DNA from: Casuarina equisetifolia
Lineage: Eukaryota; Streptophyta; Magnoliopsida; Fagales; Casuarinaceae
Direction of reading: 5' to 3'
Length of the DNA: 64,000 bases
Assembly: GCA_028551475.1 (NCBI GenBank)
Contig: CM052361.1
Span: forward strand, 21,403,491 to 21,467,490
Every line of letters starts with the position of its first letter. The stretch's first letter is position 1. The notes beneath the pieces were generated by a model, which was given only the letters and a program-made list of their open reading frames with translations, was not told where the DNA came from and made no database searches. The position numbers and the translations under genes were made by a program. Positions 1 through 14,589 of the stretch are shown piece by piece.

Positions 1-3000
1 CTCAGTAATCTTTGGCTGGAAATGGAAATCGTGGATCCCCTGGTTTGGTGGCATTGTGGCAATTGCTCTTGTCGGGTTAACGAAAGGGCCAATGCGAAAG
101 TAGAGAAACACATAACAATTGATTTTCTCTTGGGGTTACTGGATAAATTTTGCAACTTCAGAACAAATGTGCTTTCCAAAGACCCACTCCCATCTGTGGA
201 TGTTGTCTTCAATCTGGCCAAAGAAGATGAACATCAGGCCAGAAAGGAAGAACTCAACGTTGGAGAGCAAGGAATCCTTTTGGCCGTGACTTCTCCGGTA
301 AACTTTGGGGCTTCCGATGCAAAGCCCAAACTAGATTCCAAAGGGAGGACGGTGTGCTTCCATTGTCATAAATCCGGCCACTCCAAGGACCAACGTTATC
401 AATTGGTACATTACCCTCTTGGGTGGACGCCGAAAGGGAGAGGGAAGAAAGCTACGGGTGGTCAGGCCTTCCAGGCTGGCAGCGTTGCTGGATCCGACAT
501 GATTTCTCTTGTGGGCTCCGTTGGACAACAGAGTGCCAGACAGCTATCTCATGGGCCATAAAACATCATTGGTTTTGGTGGCCCACACCAACTGGGGTTG
601 ATTTACAGGCTCCCCCAACAAGGGTCCACTTACCCGAGCCATTATATGTTTTATCCAAGAGGGCCCAGGCCAGTCCCACTTATAAGCAGCCTTTCTCACG
701 GGCTGCAAGGCCAAGGGTCCTATCTCCCTGGGCTGGATTAAGCAGCAACCTCCCAGAATTAAACAAGGAGTTCTTTTGCGGGCTCTATGTGTTTTGCAAG
801 TTCGCCATTTCCTTCCTTCAGTTTAAATCAGCTACGATAGAATTTTCCCTCCCAATTATTGGGAAACTTTGAAGGTATGATGCCCTCATCAACCTTTAAT
901 TGTCTGTGGATTATCAATTTAGGTGCAAGTGACCATATTACGTGTGATTTAAATTCCTTATATTCTCACTATCCATGCTTACCATAATCCATGCTTATAC
1001 AATTGCTAGATAATACTTATGTTTATGTTACCCATATTGGACATACTCAACCCACAAATCCAATACACTTGAATCGTGTCCTTTTTATTCCTCGTTTGAA
1101 ATTTAATTTGCTTTCCGTCAAGAAAATCACTTTTGATTGCAATTGCATTGTGGTATTCTTCGATGATTTTTGTTTTTTCCATGACCATACGATTGGGCAG
1201 GTGATTGGATTGAGTAGAGCAATCCGAGGGCTCTATTTTTTGCAACCTACTTTGTTTGAATTATCTCATTGTATTACATGTTATTTGAACAATGTCCATT
1301 CTCTTTTGTCCTGTGTGAATATGAACAATTAGTGTAATAACAATGATATTTCCAGTTATATTTTATGGCATAGATGTTTGGGACATAGCTCCCAAAAATG
1401 TTATTTTTCACATGGGAAATACATAGAATGTCCTGATTTACTTTCTTATTCTATTTGTCCATTGGCATAACAGACTCGATCTGTTTTTCCACAATATCAA
1501 AATTTTAGTAATGCTAATTTTGACCTTGTTAATATGGACTTGTGGGGACTCTATAGGGAACCCAATCATGACAAGTCGCGATATTTTTTAACTATTGTTG
1601 ATGATTTTTTGTGAGCAACTTGGACATTTCTTTTGCGCTTTAAAGATCAAGTCTTTCCTATTATTCAATGATTTATTTATATAGTTCAAAACCAACATCG
1701 TGCCTTTATCTAGCGCATTCGCACAAATAATTACACATAATTTTTTTTTTCCGCTGCATGCTCATCTTTCTTGGCCTCTCGTGGGATATATCATCAGAGC
1801 TTTTGCGTTTATACTCTTCAATAGAATAGGGTAGTGGAATACAAGCATCGGCATCTATTAGATGTTGCTTGAGCATTGATGTTTCAGGCACATCCTTGCA
1901 CGTTTTTGAAGGGAATGCATATTGACTGCTACTCATATCATCATTAGACTACCTAGTTTGGGACTTGGAAACAAATCTCCCATTGAGATTTTGCATGGAA
2001 AACCACCTTCATTGGACCATTTGAAAGTTTTTGGGTGCAGATGCTATGCATCAGACTTGCGGCCCAAAGACAAATTCTCTCCTAGGACCATTTCATGCAT
2101 ATTTTTTGGTTACCCTTCACTTCAAAAGGGATATAAAGTTTATGATCCAAGTATTGGAAAATTTTTGATAAGTGGTTATGTTGTTTTTTATGAATATAAG
2201 TTTCCTTTTGCTTTGACTAAGGATATAAATCCTACTTATGAACCGCCCTCGAATCATGCTACTTCAGCTTCTAACGCTACACAGTTGCATGATCCACCAT
2301 TTATTCCATCGGAACCATCTCTGAGCACATCAATCATACCATCAGATGTAACCCCTCCAGGCACATCAGGTACAAATCCTCAACTTGTTGACCTTTCCCC
2401 TACTGTCACAATTGATCCAAACCCATAGTCACATACAAACACCACTTTAGAACCATCACCACCAGTTGTTAGGCAGTCATCATGACCTACGCGTCCTCCT
2501 ATTTTGACTGTCGATTATATATGTTCGACCACCTCCATAGTGTTGAACATTAAATACCCAATTTTTGACCATGTTTCTCTCAAGCATTTTTACCCTCATT
2601 ATCAAAAATTTATTGCCTCAATTTCCTCTATCACTGAACTTGAGACATACCATCAAGCACTTAATGACAAACATTGGGTTGATGCTATGGATAGAGAATT
2701 AACGGCCCTTGAGGCCAATCACATGTTGGATGTCATGACATTTCCACTTGGTTGACAAGCCATTGGATGTAAGTAGGTGTATAAAGTTAAATTCAGGGCA
2801 GACAGCACCATAGAGAGATACAAGGCCTCTTTGGTGGGTACACACAGCGAGAAGGAGTTGATGAGGGAGACCCCATCAACTCCACAGTGGTCAAGTTTGT
2901 AACAATGAGGTCAGTTATGAGTATTGTTTCAGTAAAGAATTAGTGCCTTCATCAGTTGGATGTGCAAAATGCCTTCTTACATGGAGACTTGATGGAGGAA

Positions 3001-4454
3001 GTATACATACGGCTTCCACCTAGTTTTTCCCTTCAGGGGGAGCATACAATATATTGATTGAGAAAATCTTTATATGGTCTCAAACAAGCGTTGAGGTAAT
3101 GGTATGCCAAATTCACAGAGGCAATGGTATGCCAAATTCACAGAGGCATTACTTGTAAGAGGTTTTTGACAATCCTTGCATGATTATGCATTATTCACTA
3201 GACGAACTAGAGGTTCGTTTATCATCCTTCTATTCTATGTTGATGATCTATTGGTGACTAGAAATAATATTGTTGCTATTTCAGAATTTAAGAAATATCT
3301 GCACTTAGTGTTTCACATGAAAGATCTTGGGGAATGTAAGTACTTCCTTGGTATAGAGATAATATGGTCACCGAAGGGAATATATCTTAGCCAGCTCAAA
3401 TATGCATTGGAACTAGTCTCGGAGGCTGGACTTGGAGGGTCCAAACCAGCTATTACTCCTTTGGAATAGAATGTAAAACTCACCACTCTAGAATATGATG
3501 AGGGAGCCCCCAAGAGACAGGATGATCCCATTTTGAGGGATTATAGCTCTTATCAGAGGATGATAGGAAGACTCTTATATTTGACTTATACCAGGCCTGA
3601 CATCTCTTTTGCGGTGCAACATCTTAGCTGATTCACTTATAAACCAAAACATTCACACATGGATGTAGCTATGAGATTGTTGAAGTACATCAAGGGAACT
3701 GTAGGACTTGGTGTATTTCTCTCCTCTTCATCCAGGCTAGAGCTCACTACATATTGTGATTCAGATTATGCTACATGCCCTATGACCAGGAAATGTGTGA
3801 CCGGGTATTGCATTAATTTAGAGGACTCACTTGTCTCATGGTTAGCAAAAAAGCAACCCACAGTATCACGTTCTTCAGTTGAGTCAGAGTGCAAAGCTAT
3901 GGGATACACGGTCTGTGAAATAATCTGGTTGTTGGGATTGTTTTTAGACCTTAGAGTAACTATTCCTCATCCAGTTTTGCTTTCTGTGATAGTGAAGCAA
4001 CGGGACATATTGTAGCTAATCCTATATTTTATCAGAGAACAAAGCACATAGAGATCGATTGCTACTTTGTTTGAGAAAAGATTCAAAAAGGAATTGCAAA
4101 AACTTGTTATGTTAATATGTAGGAACAATCCATAGATGTATTTACTAAGACATTATGTAGTCCACAACATCATTACCTATTGTTCAAGCTTGGAGTATTT
4201 GATTTATACAAATCTTCAGCTTGAGGGAGAGTGTTGAAATGTGTTGTAGACTTCTTTCTTTATTCAAATACTTAGTATGGCCTGTTGGATAACTAATAGG
4301 CCCATTTAGCTTTCTTTATGCATTGATATATAGGTCTTGTATAGAGATATGGGATGTAACAGAAAGATAGAAATATACAGCAACCTGAGGGCAATCTTCC
4401 ACAGCCATTGTTTTGATTACTTGCTTTCTATCCATTTTCTTCAATACATATACA
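1..4454 (+). mobile_element. Ty1/copia LTR retrotransposon fossil, 5' end outside window
   Basis: Remains of a copia polyprotein read in copia order on the plus strand. Gag C-terminal part with a CCHC-like knuckle (CFHCHKSGH) lies near 355-400, a protease-like segment near 905-950, a GAG-pre-integrase segment near 1355-1480, and integrase core to about 2130. Reverse transcriptase spans about 2660-3470, with the YVDD box near 3235, and RNase H about 3620-4190. A purine-rich tract (4220-4231) and a 3' LTR follow. The element is broken many times and looks old. It ends about 90 bp from the stop codon of the THIC pseudogene, so it inserted in or beside that gene's 3' UTR. The 5' LTR and second target-site copy would lie left of the window. 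Confidence 0.9.
4232..4454 (+). repeat. 3' LTR of the first copia element
   Basis: This 223-bp stretch begins TGTTGAAATG directly after the purine-rich tract and ends ...CATATACA, giving the TG...CA termini expected of an LTR. The target-site duplication cannot be tested because the partner LTR is outside the window; the five bases after it read GGTTG. Confidence 0.75.
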
Positions 4455-4547
4455 GGTTGAATCAAGAGGCAAAAGGTTTTTGGCCACCATCGACAAATTA
4501 AGACCTTAATTGGCCAACAAATATTATAAGGAGAAAGACATTGACCT

Positions 4548-7665
<3,118 letters not shown>

Positions 7666-8850
7666 TTCTTATCAATCTGAACAGCACTTGAGCATGAAAG
7701 ATCTGAACGTAGTTGACAACCAACTATACATTCAGTGTATCTACAAGAAAGAAAGTTCCTGTAAATATGAGGATAAGGTACAGATTAAAGGAAAGGGAGT
7801 GCTTTTCAATTATTGACAAATTAATACACCAAATAGCCGGAATTTATGCTCTCTGTTGGTCAGGACACAAGTTTGTCCCAAAGTAACTTAAACTAGATAT
7901 CAGCCTGGATCAGTTTCCGAAGGGTAACACTTAGGAAAAAAGAAAAAGAAAAAGAAAAGATGAGAGAAAATGTAAATGAATTTTAAGAAAACCAGAAACA
8001 TCAAAATTTCTCTTTGTAATGCAAATTTACATTGGCAGTTCAATTTTATCACAGCTCTAATTACGTTTTATCTTGCCGCTGCAATGTTGTCATATGGCAG
8101 GCTGGTTTTACAATTTCTGTACATATCAATTTTAATGCAATTGTGTCTACTGGGTTCTCTACCTTGTTTTGCTTTCAAAATGTTACTTCCTGGTTTAACT
8201 ATCTTCCCTTTTCAGAATATTGTTTTTCACTAGGTGTTCTCGTTTTACAGGTTATTGCCCTGTTTTGGATTTTGCATTGAATATATTCTCTCGTCTCTGA
8301 AGTTCGGGGTGTTGTTTGATATTTTCATCCGGAGGGTTACAGTACCAGGTGTACAAAAGTTCTTATACACATATGTCATTTAAACTAATATAAACTGCCT
8401 TTCTTTAAGTAAGCGAAGGATGGAAGAAAAGATATCCCAGAAATGCACCATGATCATTTCTCTAAAGGCAACAAACATAACTAGCTTTCAGATACAAACA
8501 TAATTGAAAGAAATTTAATAGCAAGAGCTTAATTCCTTTACATGTGGCCTTGTAATAAAGCAAATGCATTTGATTATTTACTCTTGTTTATTTTCTCCTA
8601 ATTCTGTTCATTTTTCTCTGTTCTCAATTTCTTCTAAATGGTAAAAATGTCTGGATGGAGAGTGAATTATATAAGGTGAGCAAGGATATCATCGGGATGA
8701 TGATAACAAAGATTCATTTGTGACAACTCTTCAAGGTCTTTGAAGGGAATGATCATATGAACAGACAGTAATTGCGAGGAATGAACAACAAAAATATATA
8801 TATATAATAAAGATCAATGAATGAAACCCAATACCTAATAAAACAAAGCT
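7666..8850. other. Intergenic DNA 5' of THIC pseudogene
   Basis: AT-rich sequence with no gene I can support. It would have held the THIC promoter and 5' UTR. A purine run lies near 7938-7965. A stretch at about 8641-8800 matches, in inverse orientation, sequence at about 19860-19970 next to the isolated TIR relic, so part of this interval belongs to a dispersed repeat. Confidence 0.4.
8641..8800 (+). repeat. Dispersed repeat, inverted copy near 19860-19970
   Basis: The reverse complement of this interval shares CTTGAAGAGTTG, CTTTGTTATCATCATCCC, ATATCCTTGCT and a GTTCATTCC block with 19860-19970, in the same order. No coding potential or termini recognised. Confidence 0.5.
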
Positions 8851-9175
8851 AAATCTTAACTGACATGAGGGTTGACAAAAAAAGCACTGGTAAAGCAACA
8901 AAGTATGCAATTCAAACGGGAAAACTGTAGCTAAAAGTTGTATTAGCTTGAATCCTGCGAGATTGCCTTTAACGCAAGCTTAACCTTTATGATCTCACAT
9001 TGATCATCTGACATTAAAACAAAATTAAGACTTACTTGCGAAATATAAGCGAAGATGCAACGGACGATACCATCCTGCCTCCCATCAATACATAATCCTC
9101 CTTACCAGCTACTCCACGAATTTCTCTGGTCCTTTGTTGGGTCCATCACCAGATTTTAAGGAAAACAACAAGCGC
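8851..9175 (-). other. 3' flank of TNL1, shared with other TNL copies
   Basis: Noncoding, but homologous by eye to 26041-26395 (both carry TGAATCCTGCGAGATT and AAGCTT) and more weakly to the 3' flanks of TNL2 and TNL3 (conserved CTCCCATCAA and ATGATTCTC words). This is the 3' UTR and downstream DNA of the TNL family and shows that gene-end DNA was copied along with the genes. Confidence 0.5.
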
Positions 9176-12100
9176 CTAGACGTATAACCATAGAAAACTC
9201 ATGCAATTACGAGGCTGCCACACTTGGGCAAAGTCTCGGGCATTTTGCTTGTACAGTAGATGAGCCCCACACATTTGGACCTCCACGCTTGGGTAAGGGC
9301 TGGAAGTAATTGAAGCCTGGATGAAGCTCCATTTATCCCCGCTATTTGATCTTTCTGCAAACCAGGCGCGTGGCATATATACAAAATTTCCAAATGTCCC
9401 AATATCAAACCCTTTATTGTAATTGAGGTGGAGGGGCTCTTTAAGAGGACCTTCTTCAGTGTCAAAATGGACGTAAAAATGGTGCGCAGTTGTTGAAGAT
9501 GTAGGAACCGAGTTTTTCAAACAAGCCAACTTTTCATGGTAATGGACTTCAAACACAAAATACAAAACACATCCCAACCAGTTGCTTCCATTATCCGAAT
9601 TAGGTTGCAGTTTAACAGAGCAACCGTTAGTCAGATTGTCGAACACCATTGGAAATTCATCTTCGCGTAAATTAAACCACACTATTTTGCTAATTTCAAT
9701 CGCTACCTGTCAAAATAGACCAGACAGAAAACGTTAATTGTAGACGGGTGAGGTATTTATACTTGAGAGAGAGGGAGGGAGAGAGAGAGACCTGCAGCCA
9801 TGAATCACGTTCAACAAAAATCTTCCGAGCTTTGTCTTCTTTACACTCTGATCCAGTGCCTTTAATAATACGCAGTCCTTCCCCATCATGACTCAATATA
9901 TCAAATTCATTTGAATACGTTTCCAATGAGGTACAATATTTCAAGTCTGCATACTGAACACTTGATGCAAATTTCGGCAACGATTGAAGCCTACTACAAT
10001 AGTTCAATGAAATTACCAGAAGCTTAGAAAGTTGAGAGATACTTTCAGGAATGTACTCAAAATTATTTCCAGCTAGATCTAGGTCTTGCAATGATGACAA
10101 CTTGCTCAGCTCATTAAGAATTGCTCCATCTGATAAATTACAGTAACTCAAATCTAGGCTTGTCAAAGAGCATGAATTTGAGAATAAAGTGGGAAACACT
10201 AAACCGATGTCACAGTTTTCCAATGACCAATGCCTAAATAGTGATGTGCACGGCTGCCATTTGCATCCATGGAAGCATCCTTGTCTTATGGCAGTTCCAC
10301 GGATATCTAGTTCCTCCAAATGTTCCATATTTCTTTGGTCCTCTGGCATTTTGTCCGATATCGAAGAACCAGATAGATTGATGCTTTTGAGAGATGTTAA
10401 ACTAGAAATGACATCTGGAAGAGACAATAAGCTTTTGCAATTTTTTAGATTCAAGAAAGTAAGGCCGGTTAAGCATTTCATTGACAAAGGAAGCTCTTTT
10501 ATAGTAGTCCCATCCAAATGTAATTCTAACAAATTTTTCATCTCTCCTGTGATTTCTGGAAACTTCTTGATCTTCAAACAATTGGAAAGAATTAGAATTT
10601 CAAGAGAATCCAAGTTAATGTTATATGGAAAGGTATAGAGGGAGATGCAATTTCTCAAGTTCAGCAAAATAAGTCGTTTGAGATCTCCAATAGATGGATG
10701 AACATGACATAGTTTTGTACAATCTTGAAGAATCAACTTCTCAAGATTTGGGAGTCCAGTGAAATTTGGGGTCTTCCTCAAATTTTGAGAGGCACTAAAG
10801 TCAAGGATCTTTAACTTGAACAAATCCTGTAAAAATAGGACGTTAGATACACAAAATTTAAGAAATCATCAATTTAATTTAAAAAAGAGACATATACAAC
10901 CAGATTAAAGATGATCATACCTTCTTTCCCTTCCATATATTCTTAGAGTAACTATAAGGCATGATAAGTTCAACAAGATTATTAGGTGTGAAACTTTTTG
11001 GTAGAGATTTTAAAGGACATCCAAGCCATTCCATAGTCCTTAATTCATTGGAAAGATAACTAAGACCTTGTGGAAGGTGTATGTTGCAGATTCTTAACAA
11101 TCTCAAATTCTTCAATTTGGTGAAGGCCTTAGCATTCAAATGTAATTCTTTTTGAGAAGTAGACTTTAAAACTATGCCTTCAACTCTTTTTGTACCCTAT
11201 TGAACAATAGCAAATAATTAAATTAGTGAACAACATTTAAAATTTGAAGAGCATGAGAAATTTATAAATCTATAAGTTTAGCCTTTACTAGCTACTTACA
11301 GTATTATTCTTCAACACTTGATTGATGTCTTTACTGAGCCACAATCTACTACGTTTACCAGGCTCTTTAGGAGATTCAAGATGAACAATTTCTTGTCCCA
11401 TATCTTCTAACAAATCATGCAACCATATATTTTTTCTTTGAATCGTTAGAAGAGACTTATTTATGAGATTATCCATACAAATGTCTGGGTGATAACCACA
11501 ACTTTCGAGTATATATTTTACACGATTGTATTTCTCCCCTTTGAAGAAACAAGCAATATCTAAAAAAACATTTTTCTCCATTTCTGGTAGCTCATCATAA
11601 CTCACTCGAAGTGTATGTTGGACTTCACAATCTGGGTTTTCTTTTACTTTACTCAACATACTTTTCCATAAATCCATACTTCTACAATACAAGGATGAAC
11701 CCAAAACTTCAAGAGCTAAGGGATGACCTTTAGCATAATTTAGAAATTCCTTGGACAATTCAACAAACATTTTTGGGGGATGGTCTTCCTTAAAGGCTTT
11801 CCAACTAAAAAGTTGGAGAGCTTCAAAGTAATTCAATTCCTTAGCCTCATATATTTTATCTTCAGCCACTTCATGCTCAATCAACAAACGTTTATTTCTT
11901 GTTGTAATGATGATTTTACTTCCTTGACCAAATGAATCACATGTTCGTGCTAATGCATGTAATTGTTTAAGGTGATCCACATCATCAAGAATGATAAGAA
12001 CACTTTTATGACGTAGTCTATTTTCAATCATATCAGCTCCCTCTTCAATGTCACATATTTCAATTTCTTTTTCTACGAGGAGTTTGGAAAGGAGTTGTCT

Positions 12101-14571
12101 TTGTAAGGCAACTAGACCATGTTTTCTAGTTTCTTCTCTAACATTAGCTAGAAATATGCTAGATTCAAATTGGAAAGATATTCTTTTGTAGACAGCACGT
12201 GCGAGGGTTGTTTTTCCTATCCCTCCCAAACCATAGATACCCATAAAACAAGCATTATCTATCCTTATATCTTTACATAAATTCAAAATCTCCTCTATAC
12301 GAAAGTCTATTCCAACGAGATTCTTTGAAAGATTTGAGTGTAAAGAATTCAATTGACCAAGTATCATTCTGACAATGTTGTTGACAAGTGTTGACTCGTA
12401 GCTACAAATTAAAAAGATCAACTTTAATATATAAGAGAAAAATCATAAAAAAATGACTGAATTTAGTAACTACTTTATTTTAGCTTGGTCCATTAGACAA
12501 ATAGAAATTCTAATATTTTGCAAAGCATTGTTGCTTTGGTTTATTTGTCATGTTTTTTATATGACATGGACAATTGATAACCATGTGTTTTTTTAACTTT
12601 GAAAATTTAGCGATTGAGAATACCTTAATTTTATTTATATTTTTATTTTCGTTTAAAAATATTCTAGCTACATCAAGGATATTGTTTATAGGCTATTAGG
12701 CAACAAAGGCATCTATATTAATTTTTACTTATTTTAAATATCATTATGTTTTTAAGTAAGTTGATTTAGTAAAAAGGGAAGCTTTCTCCCACATTTTCCT
12801 TCCTAGTAATGATCAAAGATTCTGCAATATGCTTGCTCATTATAAAAGAAAATCAGCTGTATATCATAGAATATCAATTGTTGCAGCTTGACTAGTCATT
12901 TAGGTTGTGATAAAACGATTATACTTGTAGAGGAATGATGCCACGTGCCTAAGAAGAAAGTTTGGCAGTCATTTCAACAAAATCTAATTTGTCAAGTCAA
13001 AAGTCTGAATCTAGAAACAATGATTTTTATTGATCTTTGCCTCTTTCATAAAAAGATTATTTTTTTTTTCAAAAACATTGCAAACTAATTGAGGATTAAA
13101 TTTTTGTTTATATGTCGGTAGCTATTTAAAGATGACACATCTCATAGTTTGCAAGAAGACTACCAATGATGCCCATGTGGCCAACGGCTAAACTGGTTGG
13201 CCAACTTCTTGGGACATGTAGAATCTAGTATCAAGAATTGGGTGCCAAAACATTCATTTAATTTTTTTCATTGTCGATGCTTCCTAGCATAACTAAGATT
13301 CCAAGGATAAATGTGGTAAAAGATGAAAGTATCAATTCCCAAGTACAAGGAAGTTATGGCAGAAAGTTATTCAAAGAAGGGATTTGGTGATAGTCTACCG
13401 ATGAAAGAACAAGTTTCTTGCAAGATCATAAAACAAACTTGAACATTAGACATATGGTCCTTAATAGGTTGTTCAGCATGAAAAAGCGGGTGTTATTGAT
13501 TTGCCAAATTGTATGAATCATTGTTCAATATTCTTGGTCTAATCTACGACCATTGTTTCAGTGATATCTTCCTTCTAATCATAGCTTAAGGGTAAATTTC
13601 TTTCACGTATGAAATTAAAAACTTATGTAGAGAAAGTCAAGACTTTATTTTCTTTCATTTTTCTTTCATTCTTTTTGGTGGCTAAGATTTCATTTTCTTT
13701 GATTCCTTTAGTTTTTTCTTAGATAACCTTAATGACGTTCCTATACACTTTATGATTTTCCTTTTTCCCTTTTCAATGACCTCTAGTGACTTTTGCATTT
13801 CTAGTTTTGCTTAAACTTTTATCCTACAGAAAAAGGTGGAATTAACCGTGTTTACTATTAAGAGTGAGCAATAGCCTATTGATTAAGTTATTTACTTTAT
13901 AGCCTAATTTATAAGTATTAGCTAATTACTTAGTTCAGCTAATAAGTTCACAATGAATAAGTTATTTGGAACTTAAAAAAGGAGTATTAAAGAATTTTGT
14001 CCTAATAAGTGTTCATTTTAGGGGAAAAAAACTTTTATTGGAAGAAGCAAGAATAGTATCACCTGTCTTGCAAATGCCATTGAGGGAGGTTGGCCACTTC
14101 TCTTAGAGCATCTTTCCATCTTTGCACCTTTTCTGTACTCCCCTTGAAATCTTCTTCATGTTTAGTGAAGGCCTGTGCAAAACTTCCCCTTTGATAGCAT
14201 GCATCAGAGGGATCTACGTCATAGAAAATTGGCAAAATAGTCACCCCTATTTGTTTCGTACACTCAACTATCTTTACAAGTTCATCTAAGCACCAAGTTG
14301 ACCATGCATAGTTTCTTGAGAGAATGATGATTGCAAATCTCGATTCTTCAATGGCCTTTAAGAGTTCAGACAAGATGGGTTTTCCTTTCCGAAGATCTTT
14401 GTCACTCCTAAATATGCTAACTCCTTTCTTATATAAAGCAGCATATAGATGGTCTATAAAGTTCTTGCGAGTGTCTTCACTTCTAAAGCTAAGGAAAACA
14501 TCATATTTCCATCTATGCAGTGAAGAAGAAGAAGAAGAAGAAGAAGTTGTTTCAACAGTGATGGAAGCCAT
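9176..14571 (-). CDS. TNL1: TIR-NBS-LRR-CJID disease resistance protein, intact
   Basis: Five exons with GT/AG junctions: 14571-14063, 12401-11300, 11196-10921, 10826-9792 and 9706-9176. They join in phase into 1150 aa with no internal stop. TIR about 22-165, with KYDVFLSF and WCLDEL; E97 corresponds to the family's catalytic NADase glutamate. NB-ARC: P-loop GIYGLGGIGKTT 224-235, kinase 2 VLIILDDVD 304-312, RNBS-B SKIIITTR, GLPL-type GHPLALEVLG near 395, RNBS-D FLDIACFFKG near 449, LHD 497-499. LRRs about 540-960, then a C-JID domain (SWLGCVLYF, MCGAHLLYKQNA). The product should act in effector-triggered immunity, cytosolic or nuclear. Oddities: the TIR box reads FRSEDTRK instead of FRGEDTRK, an octaserine run lies at 10-17, and intron 1 is 1.66 kb. 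The ligand cannot be told from sequence. Confidence 0.9.
14522..14546 (-). repeat. (GAA)n microsatellite coding TNL1 Ser run
   Basis: Eight GAA units on the plus strand are read on the minus strand as TCT/TTC-type serine codons just after the TNL1 start. TNL2 (39951-39972) and TNL3 (60032-60059) have the same tract with different lengths. Confidence 0.85.
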
Positions 14572-14589
14572 TGGAGACCTGTTCTACTT

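Noticed and set aside
4455-4547. TPP riboswitch downstream of THIC
   Set aside because: Searched on the minus strand for CTGAGA and paired GGGTG-type words; none in this short interval.
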